A stretch of 64,000 nucleotides of DNA, from positions 26,894,001-26,958,000 of the forward strand of contig NC_084896.1 in NCBI RefSeq assembly GCF_958979055.1, written 5' to 3'. The notes beneath the pieces are model-generated. The model was given only the letters and a program-made list of their open reading frames with translations, did not search any database and was not told where the DNA came from. The position numbers and the translations under genes were made by a program. Shown here in pieces: positions 54,142 through 64,000 of this stretch (position 1 is the stretch's first letter; every line of letters begins with the position of its first letter). This stretch comes from Alnus glutinosa (taxonomy: Eukaryota; Streptophyta; Magnoliopsida; Fagales; Betulaceae).

Positions 54142-57100
54142 CAATCACCGTTGGGGGAGCCGGTCGAGGAGCTGGAAGAATTCGAGCTCGGTGACTCGAA
54201 GAAGAAAGTCTGAATCGGCGCGCAGCTTCCCCCTGAAATGAAGGAAGCTCTGGTTGCATTCCTTAGAAGAAACAAAGATGTATTCGCATAGAGCCACGAG
54301 GACATGCCGGGAATACCCCCATCCGTAATAGCCCACAAGCTAATGGTGGATCCAAGCTATCGACCGGTTAAACAACGAAGAAGGACTTTCGCACCGGAAC
54401 GGAACCAAGCCATTGCCGAGGAAGTACACAAACTGCTGCGGGCTGGGTTTATCCGAGAAGTAGACTACCCAGAGTGGTTGGCCAACGTGGTTTTAGTCAA
54501 AAAAGCCACCGGGAAGTGGAGAATGTGTGTTGACTTCACCGATCTCAACAAAGCATGTCCCAAGGATAGTTTCCCGTTACCTCGGATCGATCTGCTTGTA
54601 GACTCTACATCCGGTCATGAACTTTTAACATTCATGGACGCCTTCTCAGGGTACAACCAAATTCACATTGATGAAGCCGACTAAGAAAAAACGTCGTTCA
54701 TTACCGACAGAGGTCTCTACTGTTACAAAATGATGCCGTTCGGTCTAAAGAACGCCGGGGCTACATACCAGAGGCTCGTCAATAAAATGTTCCGAGATCA
54801 AATCGGACGAAACGTGGAAGTCTATGTTGACGACATGCTTGTCAAGAGCATACGAGCCGCCGGCCATATAGCCGACCTGGGGGAAACTTTCGAAACACTA
54901 AGGAGTCATAAGATGAAGCTCAACCCGGCCAAATGTGCTTTCGGCGTTTCCTTAGGGAAATTCTTGGGATTCATGGTTTCACAGAGAGGAATCGAGGCGA
55001 ATCCCGAGAAGGTGAGTGCTGTCCTCAGCATGCAACCTCCTCGGACCACCAAGCAATTACAACAGCTGACCGGGAGAATAGCAGCCCTCAACCGGTTCAT
55101 CTCCCGATCCACCGACAAATGTCTCCCATTCTTCAAGATTTTGAGAAAGGCCTTCGTGTGGAGCAGTGAGTGCGAGGAAGCCTTCAAGAAGTTAAAAGAA
55201 TATCTGACCAACCCGCCGCTGTTGAGCAGCCCCGAGGAAGGAGAAATCCTGTATCTTTATCTCGCAGTATCACCCTCGGCGGTCAGTTCAGCTTTGGTCC
55301 GAGAAGACTCAGGCATTCAGAAACCAGTTTATTTCACTAGTAAAGCACTCCATGGAGCCGAGGAGAGGTACCCTCGGATTGAAAAATTGGCCTTCGCCTT
55401 AATAATCTCGGCCCGGAGATTAAGGCCATATTTTCAGGCGCACGCTATACGAGTGTTAACCGAGCATCCGCTGAAAAAGATATTACAAAAACCGGATCTA
55501 TCCGGGAGGCTGGTAAATTGGTCGGTAGAATTGGGGCAGTTTGACATAGAGTTCCACCCTCGTACTTCTGTCAAGGGTCAGGCGCTAGCCGATTTCCTAC
55601 TCGAATTTAGCAATACTCCCGAAAGCGAAGAGCTGCCCGAGAAGGAAACATGGGTAGCATATGTAGATGGTTCTTCGGCCAACCATAAGAGCGGAGTCGG
55701 TGTCACTTTAGCAAGCCCGGATGGAGAAACTTTTCAATATGCGATCAAACTGGATTTTGTGACCACCAATAATGAAGCCGAGTATGAAGCACTTTTGTCC
55801 GGGCTTTCAATAGCTCGGGAGATGGGAGCAAGGAATGTAGAGATCAGAAGCGACTCTCAGGTGGTAGTCAGCCATGTGCAGGGAACGGCCGAGGCACAAG
55901 GTGAAAAGATGATCCAATACCTCGAAAAGGTACGCAAATGCCAATCTAACTTTCACAGAACCGCCGTAACCAAAGTTCCTCGGGAAGAGAACGCCCGAGC
56001 CGATGCCCTTTCTAAAATGGGTTCCGGTACCGGGCCTGTCGTCAGAACATCCACACGGGGGGTGGTGACACAGACCAAGCCTTCAATCCTTCCACAACTC
56101 GACATGATGGAAATTGAAGAAGGATCAGACGAACCAGAATGGGCTACTGACGTCATTCAGTACCTCCGCAACGGTTCCCTACCCGAGGAAAAGCTGCGAG
56201 CTCGGAAGGCAAAAATACATTCAGCCCGGTACGTGCTTATCGGAGGTGTGCTCTATCGAAGAGGATATACTGAGCCACTCTTGAAGTGTCTTAAAAGTTC
56301 CGAGGCGGAATACATATTAAAGGAGATACACGAAGGAGTCTGCGGGAACCACTCTGGCTCTCGGATGTTGGCTCACAAAGCGATGAGAGCCGGATACTAC
56401 TGGCCAACAATGAGCAAAGATTCAGTCGAAATCGTTCGGAAGTGCGACAAATGTCAGAGGTTCGCCCGGGTGATGAAGCAACCCCCTGAGAAGCTAAGTC
56501 CAATCACTTCGCCGTGGCCATTCGCAAAATGGGGGGTCGACATAGTCGGGCCTATGCCTCCGGGAAAAGGTGGCCGGAAATTTCTCCTTGTCGCGGTAGA
56601 CTACTTCACCAAGTGGGCTGAAGCCGAGGCACTCGCCACTATCACTACCGCCAACGCAGTAAAATTTCTCTGGAATTCAATCATATGTCGATTCGGTATC
56701 CCACATGCTTTTGTCACCGACAATGGAAAACAGTTTGACTGTGGACCGTTTCGAAAATGGTGCGCCGAACTCCGTATCAGAAATTATTACTCAACCCCGA
56801 TATATCCACCGGCGAACGGGCAAGTAGAAGCTACGAACAAGACTCTTCTCAGAACACTAAAGAAGAAGCTTGGCAAAAAGAAAGGAGCTTGGGCGGAATA
56901 TGTACCCGAGGTGCTTTGGGCCTACCGCACCACGACACGCACTCCCACCGGGGCTACTCCTTTCTCCTTAACTTACGGTTCCGAGGCAATTATTCCTGCC
57001 GAAGTCGGATCACCCAGCTTCCGAGTATCACACTACAACCCGGGGCTCAATGACGAAGGAATCAAGCTGAATCTAGATTTGCTATAGGAAAGAAGAGACG

Positions 57101-57375
57101 AAGCGCAGGTAACATGGGCTGCGTACCAAGACCGAGCCGCCCGTTACTTCAACAAAAAAGTAAGCCCCCGAAAGTTCCAACTGGGAGATTGGGTTTTGAG
57201 AAAAGTGAGCCCGATTACAAAAGATCCAATCGAAGGAAAGCTCGGAGCAAAATGGGAAGGTCCGTACAGAGTCATACGATGCCATGACAAAGGGGCATAT
57301 CATCTGGTAGATGCTATCGGCAAGGAATTACCGAGAGCCTGGAACGCCGAGCATTTAAAGAAGTATTTTATGTGA
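54142..57375 (+). pseudogene. Tat element pol (RT, two RNase H, integrase) with in-frame stops
   Basis: Continues in the gag frame without any frameshift and ends at TGA (57373-57375). In order: RT ([15 protein letters not shown] at 54823-54834), a degenerate RNase H (YFTSKALHGAEERYP), a second RNase H with its four acidic positions (YVDGSS, NNEAEYEAL, RSDSQVV, RADALS; about 55650-56010), and integrase with HHCC finger (about 56320-56465) and D,D,E core (GVDIVG, VTDNGKQFD, NGQVEATNK). Stops fall at 54211 (TGA), 54289 (TAG), 54682 (TAA, inside RT) and 57085 (TAG), besides the one at 54139. At least four of the five fit single transitions from common codons. Full-length Pol cannot be made without read-through, so this copy probably depends on proteins from elsewhere. 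Confidence 0.9.
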
Positions 57376-57945
57376 ATTGCTTGTATTATGTTTACTGTTG
57401 TTACCGGGCTGGCACCGTCAATATATGTTTATTCTCAGATCAATTCAAAGCATGGAATCTCAGTTCAAATCAAACCAGATCAAACCAGACCAGATCAAAT
57501 AAATGCGTCGCTCCCTCGGTTCGAAATACAACCGACTTGGAGCACGCACCGGTCATATCCTTAATATTGACCCGGACAAATCACCAAATTTGTCCGTAGT
57601 CATAAAGGAATGTCTCGGTTCAAATCAAACCAGATCAAACCAGACCAGATCAAATCAAGACGCCGCTCCCTCGGTTTAAAATACAACCGACCCGGAGCAC
57701 GCCCCGGACATTTCTCAATATTGACTCGGACAAATCGTCAAGTTTGTCCGAAGTCATTAAGGAATGTCTCGGTTCGAATCAAACCAGACCAGATCAAATA
57801 CAACTCGGTAGTGTAAGCAAAACAAAAGTTTATATGAACAAATCGAAATATCAAAGTATAAAAATTAATTCTATATCATAAAGCCAACCGGGTTACATTA
57901 GTTTTCATTGCAAAGTACAACCGGCCCAAAAGAAGAAAAAATATA
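57376..57945 (+). repeat. Spacer with 155-bp tandem repeats
   Basis: Units start at 57461, 57616 and 57770 (TTCAAATCAAACCAGA, then CGCTCCCTCGGTT, then CGGACAAATC). The third is partial. They lie directly after pol, the region that in the older Tat remnant holds the hairpin-unit array. No coding sequence on the + strand. Confidence 0.85.
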
Positions 57946-58773
57946 TTACATAAGTGGGCTCCCTGCCGAGTCCCCAGCATCGCCAGCCCCGGGTTCCTCG
58001 GTTTCTTCCCTACCGGGAGTGCATTCTGAGACAGAGGGTCCCGAGGTTAAGTCATCTCGATAAGGATTGGGAGCATCATCAGTCCAGTCCTCCACATCCG
58101 GGAAAAATTCCACTCCCAGAGTTTGTAGCTCCTTGGTTGCTGTCTCGGGTAATTCGAGGAGCTCAGGAGTCACAGTCTCGGGGTCAACCGTGAATACTTC
58201 CGGGTGAAGAAGCATGGTCCTCAATCTCTCAAAACCCCAGTTGGATCCTCGGCCCCAGCTAAGACCTCGAAGCCAAGGAACAAGGGCGAGTTGTTTCTTG
58301 AAACGCCGGGACTTGGCCTTATAATGATGGGCCTTCTTCCGAAGTCTCTTACACCGAGCTCGAATTTCTTTCTGCCTCTCGGACATGGAGTGCTTATCGG
58401 CCACCAGCGAGTCCTTCTCTCGCTCCAAGTCTGTCACCCGGGAAGACAGCACAGTCTTGGCTTCGTTAGCCTCGGTCAGATTGCTCAATACTCTGTCGAG
58501 GGTTTTTTCACTTTCAAGTGCTTGAGCATGAGATGTATCCGCCAGCTTCCGGGCTTGAGCCAGATCCAGGTCCCGAGCCTTGATTATCTGATCTTTGGTT
58601 TGAATATCTTGTTTCAAGGTCTCTATCTCGGACTCCAAGTCCGAGGTTCGTGTCACCTCGAATTCCAGCTCTTGAACCCGGGACCGAAGCTCGGCTACCT
58701 TAGCTTCCAGAGCAGCTTGGCTTCCGATAACACCCCGGTGGTCACGCCACAAGGCGACCGACCTCATAACGCA
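57946..58773 (-). CDS. Antisense gene of the Tat element, exon 2 (coiled coil)
   Basis: 275 codons to the stop, transcribed opposite to gag-pol. About residues 20-165 form a long charged heptad-rich coiled coil (AALEAKVAELRSRVQELEF-type), followed by a basic KKAHHYKAKSRRFKK stretch and an acidic tail. It is preceded by a TTTTTTCAG acceptor ending at 58774. Joined to exon 1 the reading frame is kept (phase 0). Read as an independent frame it could start at 58788, but the 5' context fits an intron better. Coiled-coil C-terminal halves are usual in the antisense proteins of plant Tat elements; their function is not known. Confidence 0.75.
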   Translation of the reverse strand, partial: CVMRSVALWRDHRGVIGSQAALEAKVAELRSRVQELEFEVTRTSDLESEIETLKQDIQTKDQIIKARDLDLAQARKLADTSHAQALESEKTLDRVLSNLTEANEAKTVLSSRVTDLEREKDSLVADKHSMSERQKEIRARCKRLRKKAHHYKAKSRRFKKQLALVPWLRGLSWGRGSNWGFERLRTMLLHPEVFTVDPETVTPELLELPETATKELQTLGVEFFPDVEDWTDDAPNPYRDDLTSGPSVSECTPGREETEEPGAGDAGDSAGSPLM

Positions 58774-58859
58774 CTGAAAAAACGCCAAGGATAGTCAAAA
58801 AAAAAAAAAAGAAAAAAAAGAAAAAAAAAGGGGGGTATTATGAAAATCACAAGTCTTGC
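58774..58859 (-). other. Putative GC-AG intron of the antisense gene
   Basis: 86 bp. The donor is CAG followed by GCAAG (the consensus form of the rare GC donors), with an internal T/C-rich tract (about 58800-58830) and acceptor TTTTTTCAG. Splicing joins 625 codons to 275 codons in phase 0 and removes the low-complexity Phe-rich tail that the unspliced frame would encode. Confidence 0.6.
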
Positions 58860-60734
58860 CTGCAACTGGGTATGGAGCATCGCCTCCATAAGTCCTCCGG
58901 GGGACAAGGTCCCGGACATTGAGGAAGACCCCTCTGGGATTAAGCCCATTAATGTCTCCAAGGGGCAAGCCAGTAGGCCTTCCCTCAGAGAACCGATTAA
59001 TGCTCCCTGTCGGGAAGTCTCGGCTTCCATAACTCTCGGAGAAAGATTCTGAGTCCCCGGTTGGTCCTCACAAGTCTCGGGTCCAGAGGACTCCGCCACT
59101 TCAACCCGGTCCAAACACTCTCCAGCCGGCACGGAGGAGTCTATCTCCCCGGTCTCAAGATGATCCTCCGATGCCACCACCACATGATCTCCAGATTCCG
59201 GCCCACTCTGGGGTTGGAAGAATGTTTCATGCTCCACCGGTAAGCGATCCTCGGAGGCTAGACCAACATCAGATTCCAAACGAGCTTCTATCCTCTCAGT
59301 CGGAGACCGACCCGAAGCCTCGGATCTTTCAATCGGTTCTTCCCGGGTAGCTGGCAATGTGGGCAATATAAAACGCGGCCGACCAAAAAGAAGCTCGGCT
59401 TCAGTGGACCGCGTAAGCGCGTATTCTAAAGGATCTGAAGCAAATCGGGTCCTCTTCGGCGACTCGGGAGCCACTTCTTTCCTTTTGCGTTTGGAAGCAT
59501 TCCGAACCTCAGAAGCCTCTTGCTCTAACTCCTCTGGATCGTCCCCGATTTCTACTACATCGGGTGCACGGACAACCACCGTCTCCCTACCAGACTCTTC
59601 CTCTGGATTTCCGACTTCAACAATATTAATAACGGCCGATGAAGAGGTAGCCGGGATTATAGTCTCAGGAGCTCTAATCAAGTCACTCACGAGATCGGTC
59701 GCAGGGGCAGAAAAGTTTGAGGTAAGGCTATCCCGAGGTACAATCGCCGTCCTTGGAGCTTGGGTCGCCTTACTTATTGTCCTCGGAGGGAGGGTCGCCT
59801 TACCAGTCTTCTTTGGTTTGACAACCCTCTTAGTCCCGGGAGCTACCTTCAACGCCTTCGGTTGTGGAGTGCCGGCCGCTCCACCCTCAAATTTCTTCAG
59901 CTTTTGTTTCCCTTTCCTATCATACCAAACCTTCTCGGTAGGAATCTGATACCCAAGAACTTTCCGCATATTTTCGTCGGTGACTATGTTGTCATAGTCT
60001 ATCTTCCTATCGTTCCCCGGAGTCTGAGAAAACAACAGCATCGCGGCTACCCTTCTCTTTCCGGTCGCATTCAAGACCGGAGCTTCCCGCAGGTCAACCT
60101 GAATAGGATTCCAGACTCTTGATACTCTTTGGTCGGCCGGTAAGGGCGCTACCGACTCCCAATCTCCTGAGACACGAAAAAAATCTGACCTCCAACCCCG
60201 GTTGTTAGAATAACTCTGAGAAAGGTATATGAAGATAGGATTGTTTCTAACAGTGAACTCAACAACCCCTTCCCTTTTATATGACGCCCGGTAGATGTTG
60301 AAGAACTCCGGAATTGTCATCCGAGCCCCCAACACCGTTTGCCACAGTATGAAAGAGGCGAAGAGGTATCTCCACGCGTTCGGTGTAAGCTGGCTTGGGG
60401 ATACCCCAAGAAATAGAACCAACTCCCGGGCAATGTCCGGTAAAGGGAATCGCAGGCCAGCTAAAAGCATTTTCTCGTAAATAACGAGATCGCCCCCACG
60501 AATCTCCCGGGTAACAGGATTCTGGAAATGTAACAGAACCAAGGGAGGAATATCGTAATTATTCCGGAGGCGAAATTCATCGGCGGTACCAACCTTTGAG
60601 ACTCCTCGGAGGTCGAGAGGCACGAGGGGCATCTGACGTTCCCCTTGCTGGGGTATCACCTCGTCCTCGGATAGTAATTCCTCTTCCTCAGATTCCGAGA
60701 CGGCCACTGCTGGGAGTTCCCTTGCGTCGGACAT
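58860..60734 (-). CDS. Antisense gene of the Tat element, exon 1 (Transposase_28-like)
   Basis: 625 codons from the ATG (MSDARELPAVAV) to the GC donor. Residues about 40-230 resemble the 'putative gypsy type transposon' domain (Pfam Transposase_28, PF04195): 'PLPDIARELVLFLGVSPSQL', 'PNAWRYLFAS', 'NNRGWRSDFF'. Despite its name this domain is found in antisense proteins of plant Gypsy elements and has no proven catalytic role. Residues about 280-600 are a low-complexity Ser/Glu/Pro/Arg linker with KRKRK (possible nuclear signal). The frame is open throughout, unlike the pol of the same element. If unspliced it would run on to 58764 (656 codons). The promoter must lie in 60735-61491. Confidence 0.8.
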
Positions 60735-61491
60735 GGTGCAGAAAAGACAAGATTAGGATGAACTTCCAAGAGAGAGACGCGAATTCAAAGGGAAAAGCTG
60801 AAGAAAAGTTCAAAACAAGAATGAGAGATACAAGGGGGGAAGGTTATTTATACTCCAGTGCAACCGGGATTAGCCGGTCGCAAACAACCGGGAGACAGAA
60901 AGACACCACTGAATCTCATCCCTCCAAACCGGCAGTTGAACCGTCGCCGGTCACGCATCTGACAACTACAGTGCTCCTTGAAAGGCGAACCGACGTCAAA
61001 TCAAATTTATGTGCCGCTGACACACGTTGACAGGAGTACAACTTGACCGGTTGCAGTCCACTGGAAGACGAACGGTCTCGTCAAAGTTTCTTCTTCTAAA
61101 AACCGGAAGCCCAAAAGCCCCGGTGGCCTGTGTTAAATGAGACAAGACGCGCCTCGAAAAGTGAACCGGCGTCCAGTCATATTTAACACGCGGCTCACGG
61201 ATTTCAAGGAAATTTTCAAAAGTTTGAAAATTTGGATTTACGAGGTGAAAGGAAAAAGCGGGAATTCCGTAAAAAGAAAATAGCATGCGAAGGGTCTCAG
61301 GCGGATAAGGTATGAACAAGTCAAAGCAACCGGCAAAACAATACTTCCGAGACGGATACGGAGAAGGGTCATTGATCGCTCTCGGTATTATACGCCCGAT
61401 CCAAAACTCAAGATACATCAAAATGAAGATCAATCAATTATTCCTAAATTCTCTCAAGTATAAAATTTACCTAAGAGAATTGGGGGGTAAC
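60735..61491 (+). other. Region between the antisense gene and the 3' LTR, with purine tract
   Basis: No convincing gene. It should hold the promoter of the antisense gene (minus strand); TATTTATAC at 60844-60852 on the + strand gives GTATAAATA on the minus strand, a good TATA about 110 bp upstream of the ATG. GAATTGGGGGGTAAC (61477-61491) is the probable polypurine tract for the 3' LTR. Confidence 0.55.
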
Positions 61492-62177
61492 TGTTGGGAC
61501 AAATATAGATCTTCTCGGATGTTGGGCCCAATCCGGGATATGGGCCCTCTCTGATCCACCCGACCAGGCCCAAATGTCGGAAGAAATATAATCTACCCGG
61601 GCCCATTGAGGCCACTTGGGCCCAAGTCTGTTGCAACTGGACTGAGTTGGCGATCCAAATGATAGTTGGTATCCGTATCTGCAGGCGTCTCGGCAGTACC
61701 CGGAATCTAAGGGACACGATGCACGTCATGGAAGTCATGCGTCTCGGCAGTACCCGGAATCTAAGGGACACGATGCACGTCATGGAAGTCATGCGTCTCG
61801 GCAGTACCCTGAATCTAAGGACACGACGCATATCATGGGACCCCATGATACCACCGAGATCTACGGAATCTGGAAGAGTTGTTTACATGGAGCCACGTCT
61901 CCTCCAACCGCCTCATGCACGAATTGTGAAGCTAATAGAACTGCTCCATAACCTCTATAAATACAAGAACTGCTTCAGATGCTAAGGTACATGCTAATCA
62001 GTCTCTTTGGCATTATTCTGCGCATTTATTCTCAGAACCATACACTTACTTAAGCATCGGAGCGGGGTTGTCGGAACCCCCCGACGCAGCTCTACTTTTC
62101 AGGTGAACCAGATACAACCGGGAGCAACTTTATCCAACATCTGATCGACACGTCACCTACCGGAAACTGTCTCAACA
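61492..62177 (+). repeat. 3' LTR of the Tat element
   Basis: 686 bp; the only difference from the 5' LTR that I see is A at 61832. It includes the same 54-bp repeats, TATA box (61956-61963) and stem-loop (62064-62080). Confidence 0.95.
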
Positions 62178-62442
62178 AGGTCGAAACCTCACGTACGCCA
62201 CATATGTTAGACAATGAATGAGGCAACTTTGGCTAATATTTCTTGTACACGGACATGAAGTTATTACCTTCACCATTAAAGATTTAATTCCATACGCCGA
62301 TGACCCCTCAGGCCTCAGAATACTTGAAGGGCAGCCTCTAGACTTGATTTGTTTTAGCATTCCTGTGGAGAAATGGATTTATATTTGATTTCATTCTCGT
62401 GCACATTTTTTTTTAAAAAAAAATTTATCATTGAATGGTGGA
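62178..62442 (+). other. Block flank shared with gene C, carrying the empty hAT site
   Basis: Continues the gene G flank after the Tat element and matches 28035-28168 plus 29187-29330. At about 62311-62325 it reads CCCTCAGGCCTCAGAAT, the uninserted version of the hAT site. No gene. Confidence 0.8.
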
Positions 62443-62982
62443 TGCTAGGAAATTAATCCTATTTCTCAAGACCTGTGAGATGCGAAAAATAAGAAGACAA
62501 CAAAATTAAATCAATCACACACAACACTAGATTTAAGTGGTTCCCTCAATATGAGGTATGTCCACTGGCAGAGGCAACCCGGAGAAAATTCACTATCAAA
62601 AGGTGAGTACAAAAGAGTAATAGGGCGAGAAAACCATTCAAACACAAAGCCTCAATACACACAATTCTCACTTTTACCCAAAAGGAGAATAATAACCAAA
62701 AAAAAAAAAAAAAAAACTCTCTTTCTTTTGATGCTTTCACCTCCTTCTTTCTCTCAATTGTTTTTGCACACACTTTTGTAGCAAACAAGAGGCTCTTTTT
62801 ATAAAATCACTAAGTAGGCAAAAAGGCTCCTACTACAAGTCAATCAAGTACTTCCAATACAAGACAAATAAGGAACACAAACCTATTACAATTTGGTCAA
62901 GGAGTCTTCAATTCCACATAATAAAAAGAAAATTGTTGGGACACACGTGTGATGAGTGAAAGTCACACTAAAAAATCCAACA
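62443..62982 (-). repeat. 3' LTR of a Copia-type element
   Basis: 540 bp; on the minus strand it runs from TGTTGGATTTTTTAGTG to ATTTCCTAGCA. A TATA-like TTTTATAAAAAG on the minus strand lies at about 62797-62808. The minus-strand sequence beside it reads AAGGTGGAGAT, the usual Copia purine tract. The gene C flank, without the element, diverges exactly at this edge (after GTGGA). Confidence 0.65.
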
Positions 62983-63225
62983 ATCTCCACCTTACCTTGA
63001 ATTCCATCAAGTCGCAACAATCACCTCTGAGTATGCCTCCACCCATTGCCATCAAGGGTAATCATAATCTAAAAGTATCACTCAAGTCCAAGCATCTCTT
63101 GAACTTGAGCATGGGACCTGGTTTAGACATAACACTCTCTACCAGTCCTTTTGGCCACATAGCTTTCCATAATGACTCTTTCTTCCTATAGACCCATCTG
63201 CACCATTTAGCCTTCTTTTCCTTGA
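62983..63225 (-). pseudogene. C-terminal fragment of a Copia pol
   Basis: Minus-strand translation ends in a 'KFKRCLDLSDTF' segment followed by a stop. This resembles the final KFKHCLDL-type motif at the end of RNase H in plant Ty1/Copia polyproteins. Upstream sequence is cut off at about 63225 by another repeat, so only the last few tens of codons remain. Confidence 0.5.
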
Positions 63226-63440
63226 GCAAGTGGTGATTTATAACATGGTATCAGAGCAGAGATTCTGAGTTTGAACCACGTCGCATTTACTTCGATCTCA
63301 TTTTAATTAAATATTTCAGGTGATTAACATCACCTATTAAAAAGAAGTCTGAGCCCACACATAAAAGGGAGTGTTAAAGTATTAATTAAGTAATTAAATT
63401 TACGTCTTCCTATCAGCTTAAGTTTTTTAGATAAGTTGTA
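63226..63440 (+). repeat. Third one-armed copy of the 33565-34000 repeat family
   Basis: 'ACATGGTATCAGAGCAGAG', 'CATCACCTATTAAAAAGAAGTCTGAGCCCACAC' variants and 'AAGTATTAATTAAGTAATTAAATTTA' match the right arm. It contains the primer-site-like TGGTATCAGAGC. Confidence 0.6.
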
Positions 63441-64000
63441 ATTTAATGTGGTTTCAGAGCTATAGGCAAATGTCAATTTCGATTCGGTTGAATTTCAATT
63501 TTTTTTTTCCTCCTCATCAATTTGTGACTGATCATCACATATATCAGTGAACAAATTCATCTATGAGTTTATATATTTTTGTCTTTTTGCCTACAGAACT
63601 TCTTTTCTGTTGGAGAGCGTAGACCAAAAAAATAAAAAATTACAGATCTTGGTTGTCTCTCTTGTACAACACTTGTGGTTTGCTTGGGTCTTGTTCAAAG
63701 AGTACTAAGTGCTGTCTTCTTTGTTTGTGGTGGGTCTGTGTGTCATGGTAGTTTTGGTTTCAAATATCTGTATTGGTTTTTGCGGTGTGATTACTTCAGC
63801 ACCGTCGGATCTGTTCCCAGCGCTTCCCTGCCGCCTTCCATGGCTGTTTTCAGGTCCTTCATGGCAGATCCACGTCCTAGCTTCTCTGGCGAATCCTTCA
63901 GTTTCCACCTCCGGCATCCTGAAAGAAAGAAAGAAGCATTTATTTTGTGTTGTTGAAAAGTGTTGAGATGCGAAGATTGTTTTCTTCGTGGTTCTGGCTC
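63441..64000. other. Right edge, no assignable gene
   Basis: After an AT-rich start, 63660-63960 is less AT-rich with overlapping short frames on both strands, none with a recognisable domain. It could be the start of a gene or a LINE that continues outside the window. Confidence 0.4.

Larger units (their letters stand above)
51214..62177 (+). mobile_element. Young Tat-lineage Ty3/Gypsy element with antisense gene, 11 kb
   Basis: Two 686-bp LTRs (51214-51899, 61492-62177) are flanked by the duplication AGGTC (51209-51213, 62178-62182). By eye they differ only at 51554 (G) and 61832 (A). The internal order is primer site, gag-protease, reverse transcriptase, RNase H, second (archaeal-type) RNase H, integrase, tandem repeats, antisense two-exon gene, purine tract. 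The double RNase H, the GGCGCC primer site and the antisense gene identify the Tat group (relatives: Retand, Ogre). The uninserted sequence is seen in the gene C flank, where the two sides are contiguous (about 28035). The pol frame carries stop codons, so this copy is probably not autonomous. Confidence 0.95.

Noticed and set aside
58204-59949. Plus-strand frames of up to 196 codons in the Tat element
   Set aside because: Shadows of the antisense gene; no motif, and the minus-strand frame shows clear domain similarity.

Overview
The window is nuclear DNA of a flowering plant, most likely a eudicot (a woody Fagales-type genome is only a guess). The evidence is AT-rich intergenic DNA full of nested plant transposons (Ty3/Gypsy, Ty1/Copia, hAT, CACTA-like, Mutator-like and LINE) around a tandem family of the plant-specific DUF247/UPF0481 genes. 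I see no rRNA or tRNA genes, no CRISPR and no prokaryotic features.

Host genes. All recognisable host genes are DUF247 relatives on the + strand. In order they are: A (pseudogene, split by a retrotransposon, 4647-4857 and 11584-12007), B (17132-18463, C-terminus frameshifted), C (24500-25894, intact), D (pseudogene, 32022-33339), E (39205-40542, intact), F (5' fragment, 48512-48668) and G (49439-50746, intact). Flanking DNA pairs A with D, B with E and C with G. The array therefore looks like an ancestral three-gene block duplicated in tandem, with F an extra broken copy. C, E and G keep probable 5'-UTR introns ending at a conserved acceptor just upstream of the ATG.

Mobile DNA, left to right: a 900-bp Mutator-like foldback element (2415-3314); a CACTA-ended miniature element (4315-4646); a young complete Ty3/Gypsy element with one uninterrupted gag-pol frame (4858-11583, minus strand) inside A; a decayed Tat-type Gypsy remnant (12457-16744) holding a solo LTR and a 27-copy hairpin-unit array; LINE and foldback remnants (26140-27520); a non-autonomous hAT (28169-29186); a MITE-like element (31521-32015); a small LTR element with a nested solo LTR (34596-36999); a solo LTR (40984-41906); poly(A)-ended retroposons (45-47 kb); a very young Tat element (51214-62177); and a Copia 3' end (62443-63225).

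The 11-kb Tat element is the most unusual object. Its two 686-bp LTRs differ at one position by eye. Its gag-pol frame has no frameshift but five in-frame stops. Between pol and the 3' LTR it carries an antisense gene that is open and fits two exons joined by a GC-AG intron. Its LTR and three other Tat-type LTR segments in the window share a hairpin whose stem sequence differs while its pairing is kept.

All sequence comparisons were made by eye; no database search or alignment program was run.
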